Of a stretch of 64,000 nucleotides of DNA, positions 26,532 through 35,999 are shown piece after piece. The first letter of the stretch is position 1. Every line of letters starts with the position of its first letter. The DNA comes from Pectobacterium carotovorum (GTDB taxonomy: Bacteria; Pseudomonadota; Gammaproteobacteria; Enterobacterales; Enterobacteriaceae): assembly GCF_033898505.1 (NCBI RefSeq), contig NZ_JAXAFK010000003.1:248001-312000 (forward strand), written 5' to 3'. A program made the translations under genes and the position numbers. Under the pieces are notes generated by a model, which saw nothing but the letters and a program-made list of their open reading frames with translations, did no database searches and was not told the origin of the DNA.

Positions 26532-26948
26532 ATGTCACTGAGAAAGCAATCATGGCTTTGGATGTTATTAGTTATCCTGTCAGAAACGTCAGCCACATCT
26601 ACGCTAAAAATGTTTGATGATAGTCAGGGGATAACAAAAATAGCGTTATTGGGGGTTATTATTCTGCTGTACTGCGTCTGCTATTATTCGTTGTCAAAAG
26701 CCGTAAAACATCTTCCGGTGGGGTTAGCTTATGCAACCTGGTCCGGCACGGGTATTTTATTGGTTTCGACGCTCAGTATTATTTTTTACGGCCAACGTCC
26801 TGATACTCCTGCCATTATTGGTATGAGCGTGATTGCCACTGGCATAGTAATCATGAATCTTTTCTCTAAAATGGGCGCTGATGAACAGCCCGAAATACTC
26901 ACGGACAGCGATCAAACTCCACCATTGGACACAAAAATCATTCATTAA
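26532..26948 (+). CDS. SMR-family transporter subunit 1
   Basis: This 138-residue protein has four hydrophobic helices of the small multidrug resistance type: SETSATSTLKMFDDSQG near 16 (membrane Glu), YYSLSKAVKHLPVGLAYATW near 51 and IIGMSVIATGIVIMNLFS near 95. It has a 25-residue hydrophilic tail. It pairs with the next gene, and such paired SMR genes can form heterodimers. Behind cutCD it may export trimethylamine or import a quaternary amine. AGGAGC stands before the ATG. Confidence 0.85.
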   Translation: MSLRKQSWLWMLLVILSETSATSTLKMFDDSQGITKIALLGVIILLYCVCYYSLSKAVKHLPVGLAYATWSGTGILLVSTLSIIFYGQRPDTPAIIGMSVIATGIVIMNLFSKMGADEQPEILTDSDQTPPLDTKIIH

Positions 26949-26956
26949 AAATAAGG

Positions 26957-27292
26957 ATGGCCATCATGTTAAACGGATTTCTCTGGCTGGCGCTTTCCAT
27001 TGGTTCAGAAATTACCGGCACGTCGATGATAAAGAAAACCGATGGATTCAAAAAACTTTCGCCTTCTATTATCGTAATTCTGGCTTACTGCCTTTGCTAT
27101 TTCTCGTTAACACGTGCGATGGGCTATTTACCCGTAGGGGTTGCCTACTCCCTATGGTGCGGTTTTGGCATCGTCGGCGTGACGTTTATTTCGATGCTGC
27201 TTTATAAACAAAAACCCGATCTCCCTGCCGTCTTCTCTATGGCGTTAATTATCAGCGGGGGAATTATCATGAACCTGTATTCGAGCATGTAA
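26957..27292 (+). CDS. SMR-family transporter subunit 2
   Basis: This 111-residue four-helix protein contains WLALSIGSEITGTSMIKKTD near 10 with the conserved membrane Glu, YFSLTRAMGYLPVGVAYSLW near 47 and a GGIIMNLYSSM end. It lies 8 bp after the first SMR gene. The start may be ATG 26957 or ATG 26966; the latter has AAGGATGG before it. Both paired subunits keep the Glu. The likely function is amine exchange across the inner membrane in the choline pathway. Confidence 0.85.
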   Translation: MAIMLNGFLWLALSIGSEITGTSMIKKTDGFKKLSPSIIVILAYCLCYFSLTRAMGYLPVGVAYSLWCGFGIVGVTFISMLLYKQKPDLPAVFSMALIISGGIIMNLYSSM

Positions 27293-27450
27293 CTAACATA
27301 CCTGATAGCATTATCTTTGATTGCAATCCGATAATACAAAATTACAGTCATCACCTTATTCTGTGCGGATTTAACAACCGGGGCATATAAGTTCCCCGGT
27401 TACGCCTCGCCCTAATCTATTAGTCTGGTCATGATACTTTTTCTCCCCTG

Positions 27451-28641
27451 CTAGCTGCTGGCACGGGGTTCAAAGATAAACTTCACCTGTTCCAGTACGG
27501 GCGGGTGATCGTCGTTATCCATCATGGCGAGCACCAGACGCCCGACCTCCGCGCCCAGCTTTTCATAATCAAGCCGCATCGCGGTCAGCGCGGGGAACGC
27601 GTGTTCGCATTGTTCAGAACCGTCCAGACAGGCAATCGCCAGATCGTAAGGAACTTTCATCAGGCGGCGCTGGCATTCAAAGAGTGCGCCCAGCGCAATT
27701 TCTTCATGGCTACAGATAATCGCATCCAGTTCCGGCTGGTTTTGTAGCAGTTCCGTCATCGCATAGCGGCCAAATTGCAGGCTAGGTGCTTCTGGAATCG
27801 TAATTTTCAAATCCGCATTGTGATAATGCGCCAGCATGGCTTTATTCCAGCCATTCAGTTGCTGTTTTTGCAAACGGTTATCCGTATGCGCGCCGATATA
27901 GGCCACGTGACGATACCCCTTTTCCAGCAAAGACATCGTCAGCTGTTCCGCCGCTTCGGCAAGGGCGATATCAATATTGATGTTTGCACTCAGCGCGGCA
28001 GCACCGGACACATTCACCGTAATGACGTTGCTGGCCTGTATGATGTCCTGAGTACGTTGTGAGAGTTGCGCGCTGAATAACACCAGCGCCGCTGGCCGCT
28101 GCTGCAAGAGTTTTTCCACCATTCCCGCTTCGGTATGCTGGCGATATTCATGGCAGCCCATGATTAACGAAACGTTATGCTTGCCCACTGCCTGTTGCAG
28201 CGACTGCACAAAACGCACGCTGGCGCGATCTTGCTGAAAAGGATAAAGCACCGCAATAGCGGGCTGATAGGCTGATGCCAGCGCGCCTGCGGCCTGGTTC
28301 GGTACATAGCCCAGCGTTTTTATCGCATCATTGATTTTCTTCTGCGTGGCATCGGAGACCAATCCCGGTTCCCTCAACGCGCGGGACACCGTCATCGCGC
28401 CAACACCCGCATGGTTCGCAATGTCCTGTAGCGTGACGCGACTCGTACTCTCGGTAAGCTGGCTGGCTTCTTGATTGGGTTCATAGCCCAATGTTCTGGC
28501 GGCCAGTTCCACTTTGCTGCGTAACTTCTCAGAGACCAGATCGGGTTTGCGCATCACACGTGATACCGTCATCGTCCCGACACCCGCGTAGTCGGCGACA
28601 TCCTGTAGCGTAACCTTACCGGTACTACGACGCTTACGCAT
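27451..28641 (-). CDS. LacI-family regulator with two tandem HTH domains
   Basis: This 396-residue protein is about 60 residues longer than a normal LacI member because its DNA-binding headpiece is present twice. The first copy has VTLQDVADYAGVGTMTVSRV at residues 10-29, and the second has VTLQDIANHAGVGAMTVSRA at 69-88, an offset of 59. Each is followed by its own hinge-like GYEPNQ or GYVPNQ. The ligand domain (from about 127) resembles GntR-type LacI proteins: YRHVAYIGAHTDNR and GALFECQRRLMKVPYD. ATG 28641 is preceded by GAGAGGAAG, so I reject the longer frame that opens at 28755. It is divergent from the PTS operon and is probably its repressor. Confidence 0.9.
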   Translation of the reverse strand: MRKRRSTGKVTLQDVADYAGVGTMTVSRVMRKPDLVSEKLRSKVELAARTLGYEPNQEASQLTESTSRVTLQDIANHAGVGAMTVSRALREPGLVSDATQKKINDAIKTLGYVPNQAAGALASAYQPAIAVLYPFQQDRASVRFVQSLQQAVGKHNVSLIMGCHEYRQHTEAGMVEKLLQQRPAALVLFSAQLSQRTQDIIQASNVITVNVSGAAALSANINIDIALAEAAEQLTMSLLEKGYRHVAYIGAHTDNRLQKQQLNGWNKAMLAHYHNADLKITIPEAPSLQFGRYAMTELLQNQPELDAIICSHEEIALGALFECQRRLMKVPYDLAIACLDGSEQCEHAFPALTAMRLDYEKLGAEVGRLVLAMMDNDDHPPVLEQVKFIFEPRASS

Positions 28642-28732
28642 GCTCACTTCCTCTCCATTCGTCATTTTTCTCATCACGCGTCCGCGATCATCCACAGTGT
28701 GCCTGCGTCGGTGGCGGGGAACAAATAATGGC

Positions 28733-28775
28733 CCCACTTGTGCTAAGTGGGTCACAGTTAATGATATGCATATCA
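28733..28775. promoter_or_regulatory. Two inverted repeats, PTS operator candidates
   Basis: CCCACTT-GTGCT-AAGTGGG (28733-28751) and the perfect palindrome TGATATGCATATCA (28762-28775) lie 11 bp apart in the gap between the double-HTH regulator and the PTS operon. Two different palindromes side by side would suit a repressor with two DNA-binding modules, though this is a guess. Confidence 0.5.
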
Positions 28776-28862
28776 GTTAGCGCTATCTTTTTAGATGTTA
28801 ATCACATTATTTTCGCAATCAGCACACTATTCTGCGTTCAGAATGATACAGGGGTGACTCCA

Positions 28863-29306
28863 ATGCTTAACACTTTACTAACACCAGACGTTGTTCAGAT
28901 TTTACCTACCTGTGATGATTGGCGTCACGCTATCGCTTTGTCCTGTAAGCCTTTACTGGATAACGGCTCGATTGAACCTACCTATCTTGAGGCGATCTAT
29001 CGCTCTCATGAGGCCATCGGCCCTTATTATGTCGTCGGCCCCGGCATTGCCATGCCGCATGCCCGTCCGGAAGACGGTGTGAATCAACTCGCTGTCAGCC
29101 TGACGCTGATTCGTGACGGCGTGGTTTTCCATTCTGACGGTAACGACCCCGTGCATTTGTTGATTGTTCTGGCCGCCACGGACAGCAATAGCCACATCGA
29201 TATTATTTCACAGCTCGCTCAGTTGTTCGACACACCTGATGACGTCGCCGCGTTACTCCGTGCGACGGATATCGAACAGGTGCTTTCCGTTATTTCTCGT
29301 TATTAA
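28863..29306 (+). CDS. PTS EIIA component, ascorbate/mannitol type
   Basis: This 147-residue cytoplasmic protein has the phospho-His motif VVGPGIAMPHARPEDGV near residue 60 and the following LIRDGVVFHSDGNDPVHLLI region, as in UlaC and other family-2 EIIA proteins. The start ATG 28863 follows CAGGGGTGACTCC. The EIIB and EIIC genes follow at 23 and 14 bp. It passes phosphate from HPr to the EIIB below. Confidence 0.88.
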   Translation: MLNTLLTPDVVQILPTCDDWRHAIALSCKPLLDNGSIEPTYLEAIYRSHEAIGPYYVVGPGIAMPHARPEDGVNQLAVSLTLIRDGVVFHSDGNDPVHLLIVLAATDSNSHIDIISQLAQLFDTPDDVAALLRATDIEQVLSVISRY

Positions 29307-29329
29307 TTGCCACCAGAGGGACACACATT

Positions 29330-29617
29330 ATGAAAATTACAGTCGTATGCGGTAACGGTCTGGGTACCAGCCTGATGATGGAAATGAGCATTAAAAACAT
29401 CGTGAAAGAACTCGGCGTGGTTGCTGACGTGGATCACGTGGATTTAGGCTCGGCGAAAGGTACGGACAGCGACATTTTTGTCGGTACAAAGGATATTGCC
29501 GATCAGCTCGTCGCGCAGGCGGTAGGGGGAAAGATCGTTTCCCTGAATAACATGATCGACAAAGTGGCGATGAAAGAGCGCCTGTCGGTCGCCCTGACAG
29601 AACTTGGCGCCTTATAA
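29330..29617 (+). CDS. PTS EIIB component, UlaB type
   Basis: This 95-residue protein has the phospho-cysteine at position 8 in VVCGNGLGTSLMMEM and the Rossmann-like EIIB fold. It receives phosphate from EIIA and gives it to the sugar carried by EIIC. The closest known system is ascorbate-type (UlaB/SgaB). AGAGGGAC stands before the ATG. Confidence 0.88.
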   Translation: MKITVVCGNGLGTSLMMEMSIKNIVKELGVVADVDHVDLGSAKGTDSDIFVGTKDIADQLVAQAVGGKIVSLNNMIDKVAMKERLSVALTELGAL

Positions 29618-29631
29618 GCGGAGGATCAAAA

Positions 29632-30891
29632 ATGGAATTCTTCCGTTTTTTAATGAGCGATGTGCTATCTGAACCCTCAATATTGGTCGGTTTGATTGCA
29701 CTTATCGGCCTGATTGCACAGAAAAAACCGGCTACGGAGTGCATCAAAGGCACGGTGAAAACCGTGATGGGTTTCCTGATTCTCGGAGCAGGTGCCAGCC
29801 TGATTGTGTCCTCTCTGGGCGATTTCGCCGAGATTTTCCACCATGCATTTGGTATCGCCGGTGTGGTGCCTAACAATGAAGCCATTGTCGCCGTCGCACA
29901 GAAGAACTTCGGCACCGAGATGGCAATGATCATGTTCTTTGCGATGGTTATTAATATCGCGATCGCCCGCTTTACGCCGTGGAAATACATTTTCCTGACC
30001 GGCCACCATACGCTGTTTATGTCAATGATGGTTGCCGTGATTCTGGCGACAGCGGGCATGAAAGGTGTGCTGCTGATTACCGTTGGCTCGCTGGTCGTTG
30101 GGGTATCGATGGTACTGTTCCCCGCCATTATTCACCCGTATATGAAGAAAGTAACGGGTTCGGATGACGTCGCCTTTGGTCACTTCTCTGCGATATCACA
30201 GCTGCTGTCAGCATTTATTGGCAGCAAGTTTGGCAATAAAGAGAAATCAACGGAAGACATGGAAGTACCGAAGAGCCTGCTGTTCCTGCGTGATACGCCG
30301 GTCGCCATCGCCTTTACCATGTTCTTCATCTTCATGTTTACCTGCTTGTTTGCCGGCCCGGAAGCAGTGAAAACGATGAACGCCGGTGGGAAAAACTGGT
30401 TCATGTTTTCGCTGATTCAATCCATTACCTTTGCCGCTGGCGTGTACATCGTGCTGCAAGGCGTGCGTATGGTGATTGCGGAAATCGTGCCTGCGTTTAA
30501 AGGCATTTCTGACAAACTGGTTCCCAATGCTAAACCAGCATTGGATTGCCCTGTCGTCTTCCCCTATGCGCCAAATGCCGTGCTGGTCGGCTTCCTGAGC
30601 AGCTTTGCAGCTGGAGTGGTCGGTATGGTGCTGCTCTACCTGTTGGGTATGACGGTGATCATTCCTGGCGTGGTGCCGCACTTCTTCGTCGGCGCAGCGG
30701 CCGGCGTTTTCGGTAACGCTACCGGCGGGCGTCGCGGCGCGATTTTAGGCTCTTTCGCCAATGGACTGCTGATTACCTTCCTGCCTGTTTTCCTGCTGCC
30801 AGTATTGGGCAGTATCGGACTGGCAAACACCACGTTCAGTGATTCCGATTTCGGCGCGGTGGGAATTCTGCTGGGCATTATCGTGCGCTAA
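29632..30891 (+). CDS. PTS EIIC component, UlaA type
   Basis: This 419-residue permease has about eleven hydrophobic helices and the SgaT/UlaA landmarks [20 protein letters not shown] near 23, [15 protein letters not shown] near 44 and [20 protein letters not shown] near 346. The family carries L-ascorbate, but related systems carry other acids and pentitols. The ascorbate genes ulaD, ulaE, ulaF and ulaG are not here; an FSA-type aldolase follows instead. The substrate is therefore open. Confidence 0.87.
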   Translation: MEFFRFLMSDVLSEPSILVGLIALIGLIAQKKPATECIKGTVKTVMGFLILGAGASLIVSSLGDFAEIFHHAFGIAGVVPNNEAIVAVAQKNFGTEMAMIMFFAMVINIAIARFTPWKYIFLTGHHTLFMSMMVAVILATAGMKGVLLITVGSLVVGVSMVLFPAIIHPYMKKVTGSDDVAFGHFSAISQLLSAFIGSKFGNKEKSTEDMEVPKSLLFLRDTPVAIAFTMFFIFMFTCLFAGPEAVKTMNAGGKNWFMFSLIQSITFAAGVYIVLQGVRMVIAEIVPAFKGISDKLVPNAKPALDCPVVFPYAPNAVLVGFLSSFAAGVVGMVLLYLLGMTVIIPGVVPHFFVGAAAGVFGNATGGRRGAILGSFANGLLITFLPVFLLPVLGSIGLANTTFSDSDFGAVGILLGIIVR

Positions 30892-30944
30892 GACCGTACG
30901 ATGAATCTCATCCGCAACACTGGTTTTCATTAACGGGGGAAATG

Positions 30945-31610
30945 ATGGAATTCTATTTAGATACGGCTGATGTGGCCGCAGTAGAACGGCTTGCTGGCGT
31001 GTTGCCGATTAAAGGCGTGACGACCAACCCAAGTATTGTCGCACGTGGAAAATCCGATATTTATACCGTGCTACGGGACATGCAGGCCATTATCGGCGCA
31101 GAAGGCCAGCTGTTTGCTCAGGTGATGGCACGCGATCCTGATGTGATGGTGGAAGAAGCATTGAAGCTCAGAGATGTGATTCCTTCTCTGGTCGTCAAAG
31201 TGCCGGTGACGCATGCAGGCTTACGTGCCATTAAGCAATTGACGGCGCTGGATATTCCTACTCTCGGCACCGCCGTCTACGGCGCGGGACAAGGGTTTTA
31301 TGCCGCGCTGGCGGGGGCTCGCTATATCGCGCCTTACGTCAACCGTATTGATGCACAGGGTGGAGACGGGATTGCGCTCGTAAAAGAGCTGCAAACACTG
31401 ATTAATCTACACAGCCCGCAAACTCAGGTGCTGGCAGCCAGCTTTAGGACGCCACGTCAGGTGCTGGACTGCCTGCTGGCCGGGTGTCGGGCGATTACGG
31501 TTGACCCTGCCGTTGCCGAGTTGTTCCTGCAAGATCCCGCGGTTGAAGATGCGCTTAACCGGTTCGATCATGACTGGCAGACGCGTTTCGGCCATGCCGA
31601 TCTTGGCTAA
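30945..31610 (+). CDS. fsa: Fructose-6-phosphate aldolase-like transaldolase
   Basis: This 221-residue protein is close to E. coli FsaA as I recall it. The Schiff-base lysine is Lys85 in LVVKVPVT, with VTTNPSIVA near 26, [12 protein letters not shown] near 106, [14 protein letters not shown] near 130 and [18 protein letters not shown] near 163. FSA enzymes join or split dihydroxyacetone (or glycolaldehyde) and an aldehyde phosphate. ATG 30945 matches FsaA and has GGGGG at a good distance; ATG 30942 is one codon earlier. After a PTS it probably cleaves a ketose phosphate made from the imported sugar. Confidence 0.85.
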   Translation: MEFYLDTADVAAVERLAGVLPIKGVTTNPSIVARGKSDIYTVLRDMQAIIGAEGQLFAQVMARDPDVMVEEALKLRDVIPSLVVKVPVTHAGLRAIKQLTALDIPTLGTAVYGAGQGFYAALAGARYIAPYVNRIDAQGGDGIALVKELQTLINLHSPQTQVLAASFRTPRQVLDCLLAGCRAITVDPAVAELFLQDPAVEDALNRFDHDWQTRFGHADLG

Positions 31611-31621
31611 CTGATAGAAAA

Positions 31622-31646
31622 ACACCACTCGCCCGTCGGGTGGTGT
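31622..31646 (-). terminator. Terminator, mainly for yacL
   Basis: ACACCAC and GTGGTGT form a 7-bp stem with additional C-G pairs in the loop (CCCG/CGGG). On the minus strand a TTTTT run follows. It lies 12 bp after the aldolase stop. Confidence 0.65.
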
Positions 31647-31667
31647 GTCCAACATAACTGTGTTCTC

Positions 31668-31699
31668 AAAACGATCGCATTGCCAAATGCGGTCGTTTT
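31668..31699. terminator. Bidirectional terminator between fsa and yacL
   Basis: AAAACGATCGCAT and ATGCGGTCGTTTT pair over 13 positions with one wobble. A-runs and T-runs on both sides allow function on both strands for the converging fsa and yacL genes. Confidence 0.75.
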
Positions 31700-31710
31700 G
31701 CCAAAAAGCA

Positions 31711-32070
31711 TCAATGCAGGATGAACTCGCGGTATTTTTCCACCAGCGTCAGAAAATCATCCAGACCGCATAAAGACAGGCTCTCTTCGTCGTAATAACT
31801 CATGCCTTCTTCCAGCTCATCCGTGGTGAAAGACAGCTGATTTGCCTGCACCATCACTTCTTCTTCATCCAGCGACAGCGTGTATTCATGACCCACGCGC
31901 CGCCACTGCCGTTCGCTGCCAGCAACAGAACGCGCCGCCTCTTCAACATCAGTCAATATCGTCAGTTGGCCTTTCACTTCTTCATTGAACCAGTGCCCGA
32001 TCGCTTCATGTCCCATCGACATACGAACGATGACCTGACCCGTCACATCCCGCAAAAATTCATAGTCCAT
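31711..32070 (-). CDS. yacL: YacL family protein (UPF0231)
   Basis: This 119-residue acidic protein begins [20 protein letters not shown] and matches E. coli YacL, whose gene also follows acnB. The function is unknown. It has no signal peptide or membrane segment. Its ATG at 32070 is 220 bp from the acnB stop, with the acnB terminator between them, so it has its own promoter. It marks the conserved core end of this region. Confidence 0.9.
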   Translation of the reverse strand: MDYEFLRDVTGQVIVRMSMGHEAIGHWFNEEVKGQLTILTDVEEAARSVAGSERQWRRVGHEYTLSLDEEEVMVQANQLSFTTDELEEGMSYYDEESLSLCGLDDFLTLVEKYREFILH

Positions 32071-32177
32071 GATGCCATCCTCACTGTTATGTTTCTTCTA
32101 TTCAGTTTAGTCGCCTCTCCACCCTATCGTCGTGATGCACCTTCACCTTTCATGCTGCGCCCGTTGCCAACCGCCAA

Positions 32178-32205
32178 GGCACAGGCACAGGCACAGGCAC
32201 AGGCA
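32178..32205. repeat. GGCACA hexanucleotide repeat
   Basis: Four full GGCACA units and a partial fifth lie in the gap between acnB and yacL, 108 bp before the yacL start. The length is a multiple of six and may vary by slippage. It could alter promoter spacing for yacL. Confidence 0.85.
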
Positions 32206-32236
32206 ACATGAAGTATGATGCGTATAAAACGGGCAG

Positions 32237-32262
32237 AAAAAAAGGAGGCTCAAGGCCTCCTT
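32237..32262 (-). terminator. Terminator of acnB
   Basis: On the minus strand AAGGAGGC pairs with GCCTCCTT and is followed by a T-run (the A-run at 32237-32243 on the plus strand). It lies 28 bp after the acnB stop. Confidence 0.85.
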
Positions 32263-32289
32263 CGGTGTAGAGATGCGAACTATAGCGAG

Positions 32290-34887
32290 TTAGACAGTCG
32301 TCTGGAAGATCACGCCATCGGCTTTCTCGGTATATTGACCTAACTGGTCAAAATTCAGATAGCGATAGGTGTCCTGCGCGGTTTTATCCACCTGCGACAT
32401 GTAGGTCTGGTACTCTTCTGACGTCGGCAGGCGACCCAGCAGAGAAGCAACCGCCGCCAGCTCAGCAGACGCCAGATACACGTTGGCACCAGTTCCCAAA
32501 CGGTTCGGGAAGTTACGCGTCGAGGTAGAAACGACCGTCGCACCATCCGCTACGCGCGCCTGGTTACCCATACACAGCGAGCAGCCTGGGATCTCAATAC
32601 GTGCTCCGCTCTTACCAAACACGCTGTAGTAGCCTTCTTCGGTCAACTGTGCCGCATCCATCTTGGTCGGTGGCGCAACCCACAGGCGGGTCGGCAACTG
32701 GCCTTTGTGGCTATCCAGCAGTTTACCTGCCGCACGGAAGTGACCGATGTTGGTCATACAGGAACCGATAAAGACTTCATCAATCTTCTCGCCCTGCACG
32801 TCAGACAGCCAGCGCGCATCGTCTGGATCGTTCGGCGCACACAGGATCGGCTCTTTGATGTCGGCCAGATCGATGTCGATCACCGCCGCGTACTCGGCAT
32901 CGGCATCCGCTTCCAGCAGTTGTGGATCGGCCAGCCATTTTTCCATGCCCTGAATACGACGCTCCAGCGTACGGCGATCGCCGTAGCCTTCGGAGATCAT
33001 CCACTTCAGCAGTACGATGTTGGAGTTCAGATACTCGATGATCGGTTCTTTATCCAGCTTGATCGTACAGCCAGCCGCAGAACGTTCCGCCGAGGCGTCG
33101 GTCAATTCAAACGCCTGCTCGACTTTCAGATCCGGCAGACCTTCGATTTCCAGAATACGGCCAGAGAAGATGTTCTTCTTACCTTTCTTCTCAACGGTCA
33201 GCAGGCCTTGCTTGATGGCATACAGCGGGATGGCGTGAACCAGATCGCGCAGAGTAATGCCCGGCTGCATTTTGCCTTTGAAGCGCACCAGAACGGATTC
33301 CGGCATATCCAGCGGCATCACGCCCGTCGCGGCAGCAAACGCCACCAGACCGGAGCCCGCCGGGAAAGAGATACCGATTGGGAAACGCGTATGGGAATCA
33401 CCGCCCGTACCGACGGTATCCGGCAACAGCATACGGTTCAGCCAGGAATGGATAACCCCATCGCCCGGACGCAGCGATACGCCGCCACGGTTCATGATGA
33501 AATCAGGCAGCGTGTGGTGCGTGGTCACGTCAACCGGCTTCGGATAGGCCGCGGTGTGACAGAATGACTGCATCACCAGATCGGCGGAGAAGCCCAGACA
33601 GGCCAGATCTTTCAGCTCATCACGGGTCATCGGCCCAGTGGTATCCTGTGAACCGACAGAGGTCATCTTCGGTTCGCAGTATTCGTCAGGGCGAATACCC
33701 GCGACGCCACAGGCACGTCCCACCATTTTCTGCGCCAGCGAGAAGCCTTTTTTGCTGGCTTCAACCGCTTTGGAAATACGGAACACATCACTGTGCGGCA
33801 AGCCCAGTGACTCACGCGCTTTGGACGTCAGCCCGCGGCCGATAATCAGTGGAATACGGCCACCAGCGCGTACTTCATCCAGCAATACGTCGGTCTTCAG
33901 CGCAAACGTCGCCAGAACTTCATTGGTGTCGTGGCGGCGTACTTCGCCTTCATACGGGTAAATGTCAATCACATCACCCATATTCAGATCGTTCACATCG
34001 ACTTCGATCGGCAACGCACCGGCATCTTCCATCGTGTTGAAGAAGATCGGAGCGATCTTACCGCCCAGCACCACACCACCGCCGCGTTTGTTCGGAACGT
34101 AAGGAATATCTTCACCCATGAACCACAGCACGGAGTTGGTTGCCGATTTACGCGACGAACCGGTACCGACAACGTCGCCGACGTAAGCCAGCGGGAAGCC
34201 TTTCTTGTTCAGTTCTTCGATCTGTTTGATCGGGCCCACGGTGCCAGGCTGATCGGGATCGATTCCTTCACGGGCGTTTTTCAGCATCGCCAGCGCGTGC
34301 AGAGGGATGTCAGGACGTGACCAGGCATCAGGTGCCGGAGACAAGTCATCCGTGTTGGTTTCACCGGTGACTTTAAAAACGGTAACGGTAATTTTTTCCG
34401 CCAGTTTCGGGCGGGACAGGAACCACTCGGCATCAGCCCAGGATTGAATCACTTTCTTGGCGTGCGCATTGCCCGCTTTCGCCTTTTCTTCCACATCGTA
34501 GAAGTTATCAAACATCAGCAGCGTGTGGGACAGCGCTTCGGCGGCAATCGGTGCCAGCTTGTCATTGTCTAACGCATCAATCAGCGGATGGATGTTATAA
34601 CCCCCTTGCATGGTACCCAGCAGCTCAACCGCTTTTTCCTGAGTAACCAATGGGGAAGTCGCTTCGCCTTTGGCGACGGCAGCCAGAAAACCGGCCTTCA
34701 CATAGGCCGCTTCATCAACGCCGGGGGGAACACGGTTAATCAGCAGGTCAAGCAATACTTCTTCTTCGCCCGCCGGGGGATTCTTGAGTGACTCAACCAG
34801 CGCGGCCATCTGCGTGGCATCTAACGGTTTAGGAACAATCCCCTGCGCAGCCCGGTCGGCTACGTGCTTACGATATTCTTCTAGCAC
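32290..34887 (-). CDS. acnB: Aconitate hydratase B
   Basis: This 865-residue TCA-cycle enzyme converts citrate to isocitrate and can also hydrate 2-methylaconitate. It is nearly collinear with E. coli AcnB. The N-terminal HEAT-like domain contains [20 protein letters not shown]; the swivel domain has [14 protein letters not shown]; and the Fe-S cysteines lie in [14 protein letters not shown] and [14 protein letters not shown]. The real start is GTG 34887 after GAGGAGAACGTC, which gives the E. coli length; the open frame runs 53 codons further upstream. In E. coli lpd lies close upstream, but here 17.5 kb of accessory genes intervene. Confidence 0.96.
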   Translation of the reverse strand: MLEEYRKHVADRAAQGIVPKPLDATQMAALVESLKNPPAGEEEVLLDLLINRVPPGVDEAAYVKAGFLAAVAKGEATSPLVTQEKAVELLGTMQGGYNIHPLIDALDNDKLAPIAAEALSHTLLMFDNFYDVEEKAKAGNAHAKKVIQSWADAEWFLSRPKLAEKITVTVFKVTGETNTDDLSPAPDAWSRPDIPLHALAMLKNAREGIDPDQPGTVGPIKQIEELNKKGFPLAYVGDVVGTGSSRKSATNSVLWFMGEDIPYVPNKRGGGVVLGGKIAPIFFNTMEDAGALPIEVDVNDLNMGDVIDIYPYEGEVRRHDTNEVLATFALKTDVLLDEVRAGGRIPLIIGRGLTSKARESLGLPHSDVFRISKAVEASKKGFSLAQKMVGRACGVAGIRPDEYCEPKMTSVGSQDTTGPMTRDELKDLACLGFSADLVMQSFCHTAAYPKPVDVTTHHTLPDFIMNRGGVSLRPGDGVIHSWLNRMLLPDTVGTGGDSHTRFPIGISFPAGSGLVAFAAATGVMPLDMPESVLVRFKGKMQPGITLRDLVHAIPLYAIKQGLLTVEKKGKKNIFSGRILEIEGLPDLKVEQAFELTDASAERSAAGCTIKLDKEPIIEYLNSNIVLLKWMISEGYGDRRTLERRIQGMEKWLADPQLLEADADAEYAAVIDIDLADIKEPILCAPNDPDDARWLSDVQGEKIDEVFIGSCMTNIGHFRAAGKLLDSHKGQLPTRLWVAPPTKMDAAQLTEEGYYSVFGKSGARIEIPGCSLCMGNQARVADGATVVSTSTRNFPNRLGTGANVYLASAELAAVASLLGRLPTSEEYQTYMSQVDKTAQDTYRYLNFDQLGQYTEKADGVIFQTTV

Positions 34888-35332
34888 GACGTTCTCCTCG
34901 CTCTCATTGTCTTCATTATGCCCGGCGCTCTTGTTCCCGCTTGTGGTGTCCATGCCTGGGTGCCAGCGTGTGGATGTAAGGTAGTAGAGTGTCCGGTCCA
35001 GCCTCGTCAGCATATCAGGATTTGAATTGATTGTTAATTCGTTCACATAATAGCAACATTAATTTTTATTCAACTATGCTATGTGCCCAATTTCACTATC
35101 GCTGAAAAATACCGACACCAGCAGAATAGCATGTCCCTGACGGCGCACACTAACTATGCTGAGTTAACCACATAATAGGTAGGTTTTTAACAACATAGCG
35201 TGATTAATCATCGTTTGATGGCGTAGCGATAATCAGAATGTTCGCAATAGAGTCGGGAAAAGTGTTAACAGATGATAGGTGCCTTTACGGCAACGATGCC
35301 GGATGACCTCTTTGATAACAGGAAAAAACGCC
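34888..35332. promoter_or_regulatory. acnB / DUF3060 divergent promoter region
   Basis: This 445-bp gap separates two divergent genes. The part at 35025-35080 is AT-rich and includes TGTTAATTCGTTCACA, weakly like an ArcA site, which would suit a TCA-cycle gene. No other clear element was found. Confidence 0.4.
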
Positions 35333-35839
35333 ATGAAGATAACACGGTATCTGCCAGTGGTTTTCGTCTCTGCTTTCGCGTTCAGCGCATCCGTCTATGC
35401 CGCCCCTATCGAGCTGGAGGGCATCGGTTTAACGCGCGATATTCCTTGTAATGGCAATGATGTCAATATTTCAGGCAACGGCAACAAGATCGTACTGACG
35501 GGCAAATGTGCCAATATTTCCGTCGCAGGCTCTGAGCACAACATCACGTTCGATACCGCAACATCGCTTACCGTGACCGGTTCAGAGATTGCCGCCACAG
35601 GTCAATCGACGGGTGACCTGACCGTCGCCGCGTATAAAAACACCATCCGCACGCACATCCTTGCCGAGGATAAACCAGCAAAGGTGAATGTAACGGGTAC
35701 GGAACATCATCTCAATCTGGATTTTAAAGGCCCCGCCGTTGTTTCCTTCAATGGCATCAGCAACCGCCTCTCATGGGGAGGAACAGAACCGAAACTCTCT
35801 TCTAGCGGTGCTAATAACGTCATCAAGCAAAAACCATAA
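35333..35839 (+). CDS. Secreted DUF3060 protein
   Basis: This 168-residue protein has a signal peptide MKITRYLPVVFVSAFAFSAS ending VYA before APIELEG. The mature part is a series of short beta-strand repeats, NISGNGNKIVLTGKCANISV and similar, as in DUF3060 proteins. One Cys pair (CNGN and GKCAN) may form a disulfide. Its role is unknown; a small beta-helix in the periplasm or cell surface is likely. The longer frame from 35279 would precede the signal peptide and is rejected. It is monocistronic, with a terminator after it. Confidence 0.8.
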   Translation: MKITRYLPVVFVSAFAFSASVYAAPIELEGIGLTRDIPCNGNDVNISGNGNKIVLTGKCANISVAGSEHNITFDTATSLTVTGSEIAATGQSTGDLTVAAYKNTIRTHILAEDKPAKVNVTGTEHHLNLDFKGPAVVSFNGISNRLSWGGTEPKLSSSGANNVIKQKP

Positions 35840-35899
35840 TTTGCTGCGTTTATTCCTATGACAGATACCTGACGAACGGATTCCGGCAACGAAGAACTC

Positions 35900-35938
35900 A
35901 CGACCCAATCGACAACTCGCCGATTGGGTCGTCATTTT
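35900..35938 (+). terminator. Terminator after DUF3060 gene
   Basis: ACGACCCAATCG and CGATTGGGTCGT form a perfect 12-bp stem with a 9-base loop, followed by CATTTTTA. Confidence 0.85.
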
Positions 35939-35969
35939 TAGTACAAAGACTATTTTAGTACAAAGACTA
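35936..35969. repeat. Perfect 17-bp tandem duplication
   Basis: TTTTAGTACAAAGACTA occurs twice with no gap, starting inside the T-run of the terminator. It looks like a recent slippage or duplication event. Confidence 0.9.
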
Positions 35970-35999
35970 TCGAATCAATTCCCGCCAGAGCGGGTCACA

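Noticed and set aside
28642..28755. N-terminal extension of the double-HTH regulator
   Set aside because: The segment before ATG 28641 is not LacI-like, and a strong Shine-Dalgarno sequence lies directly before 28641.
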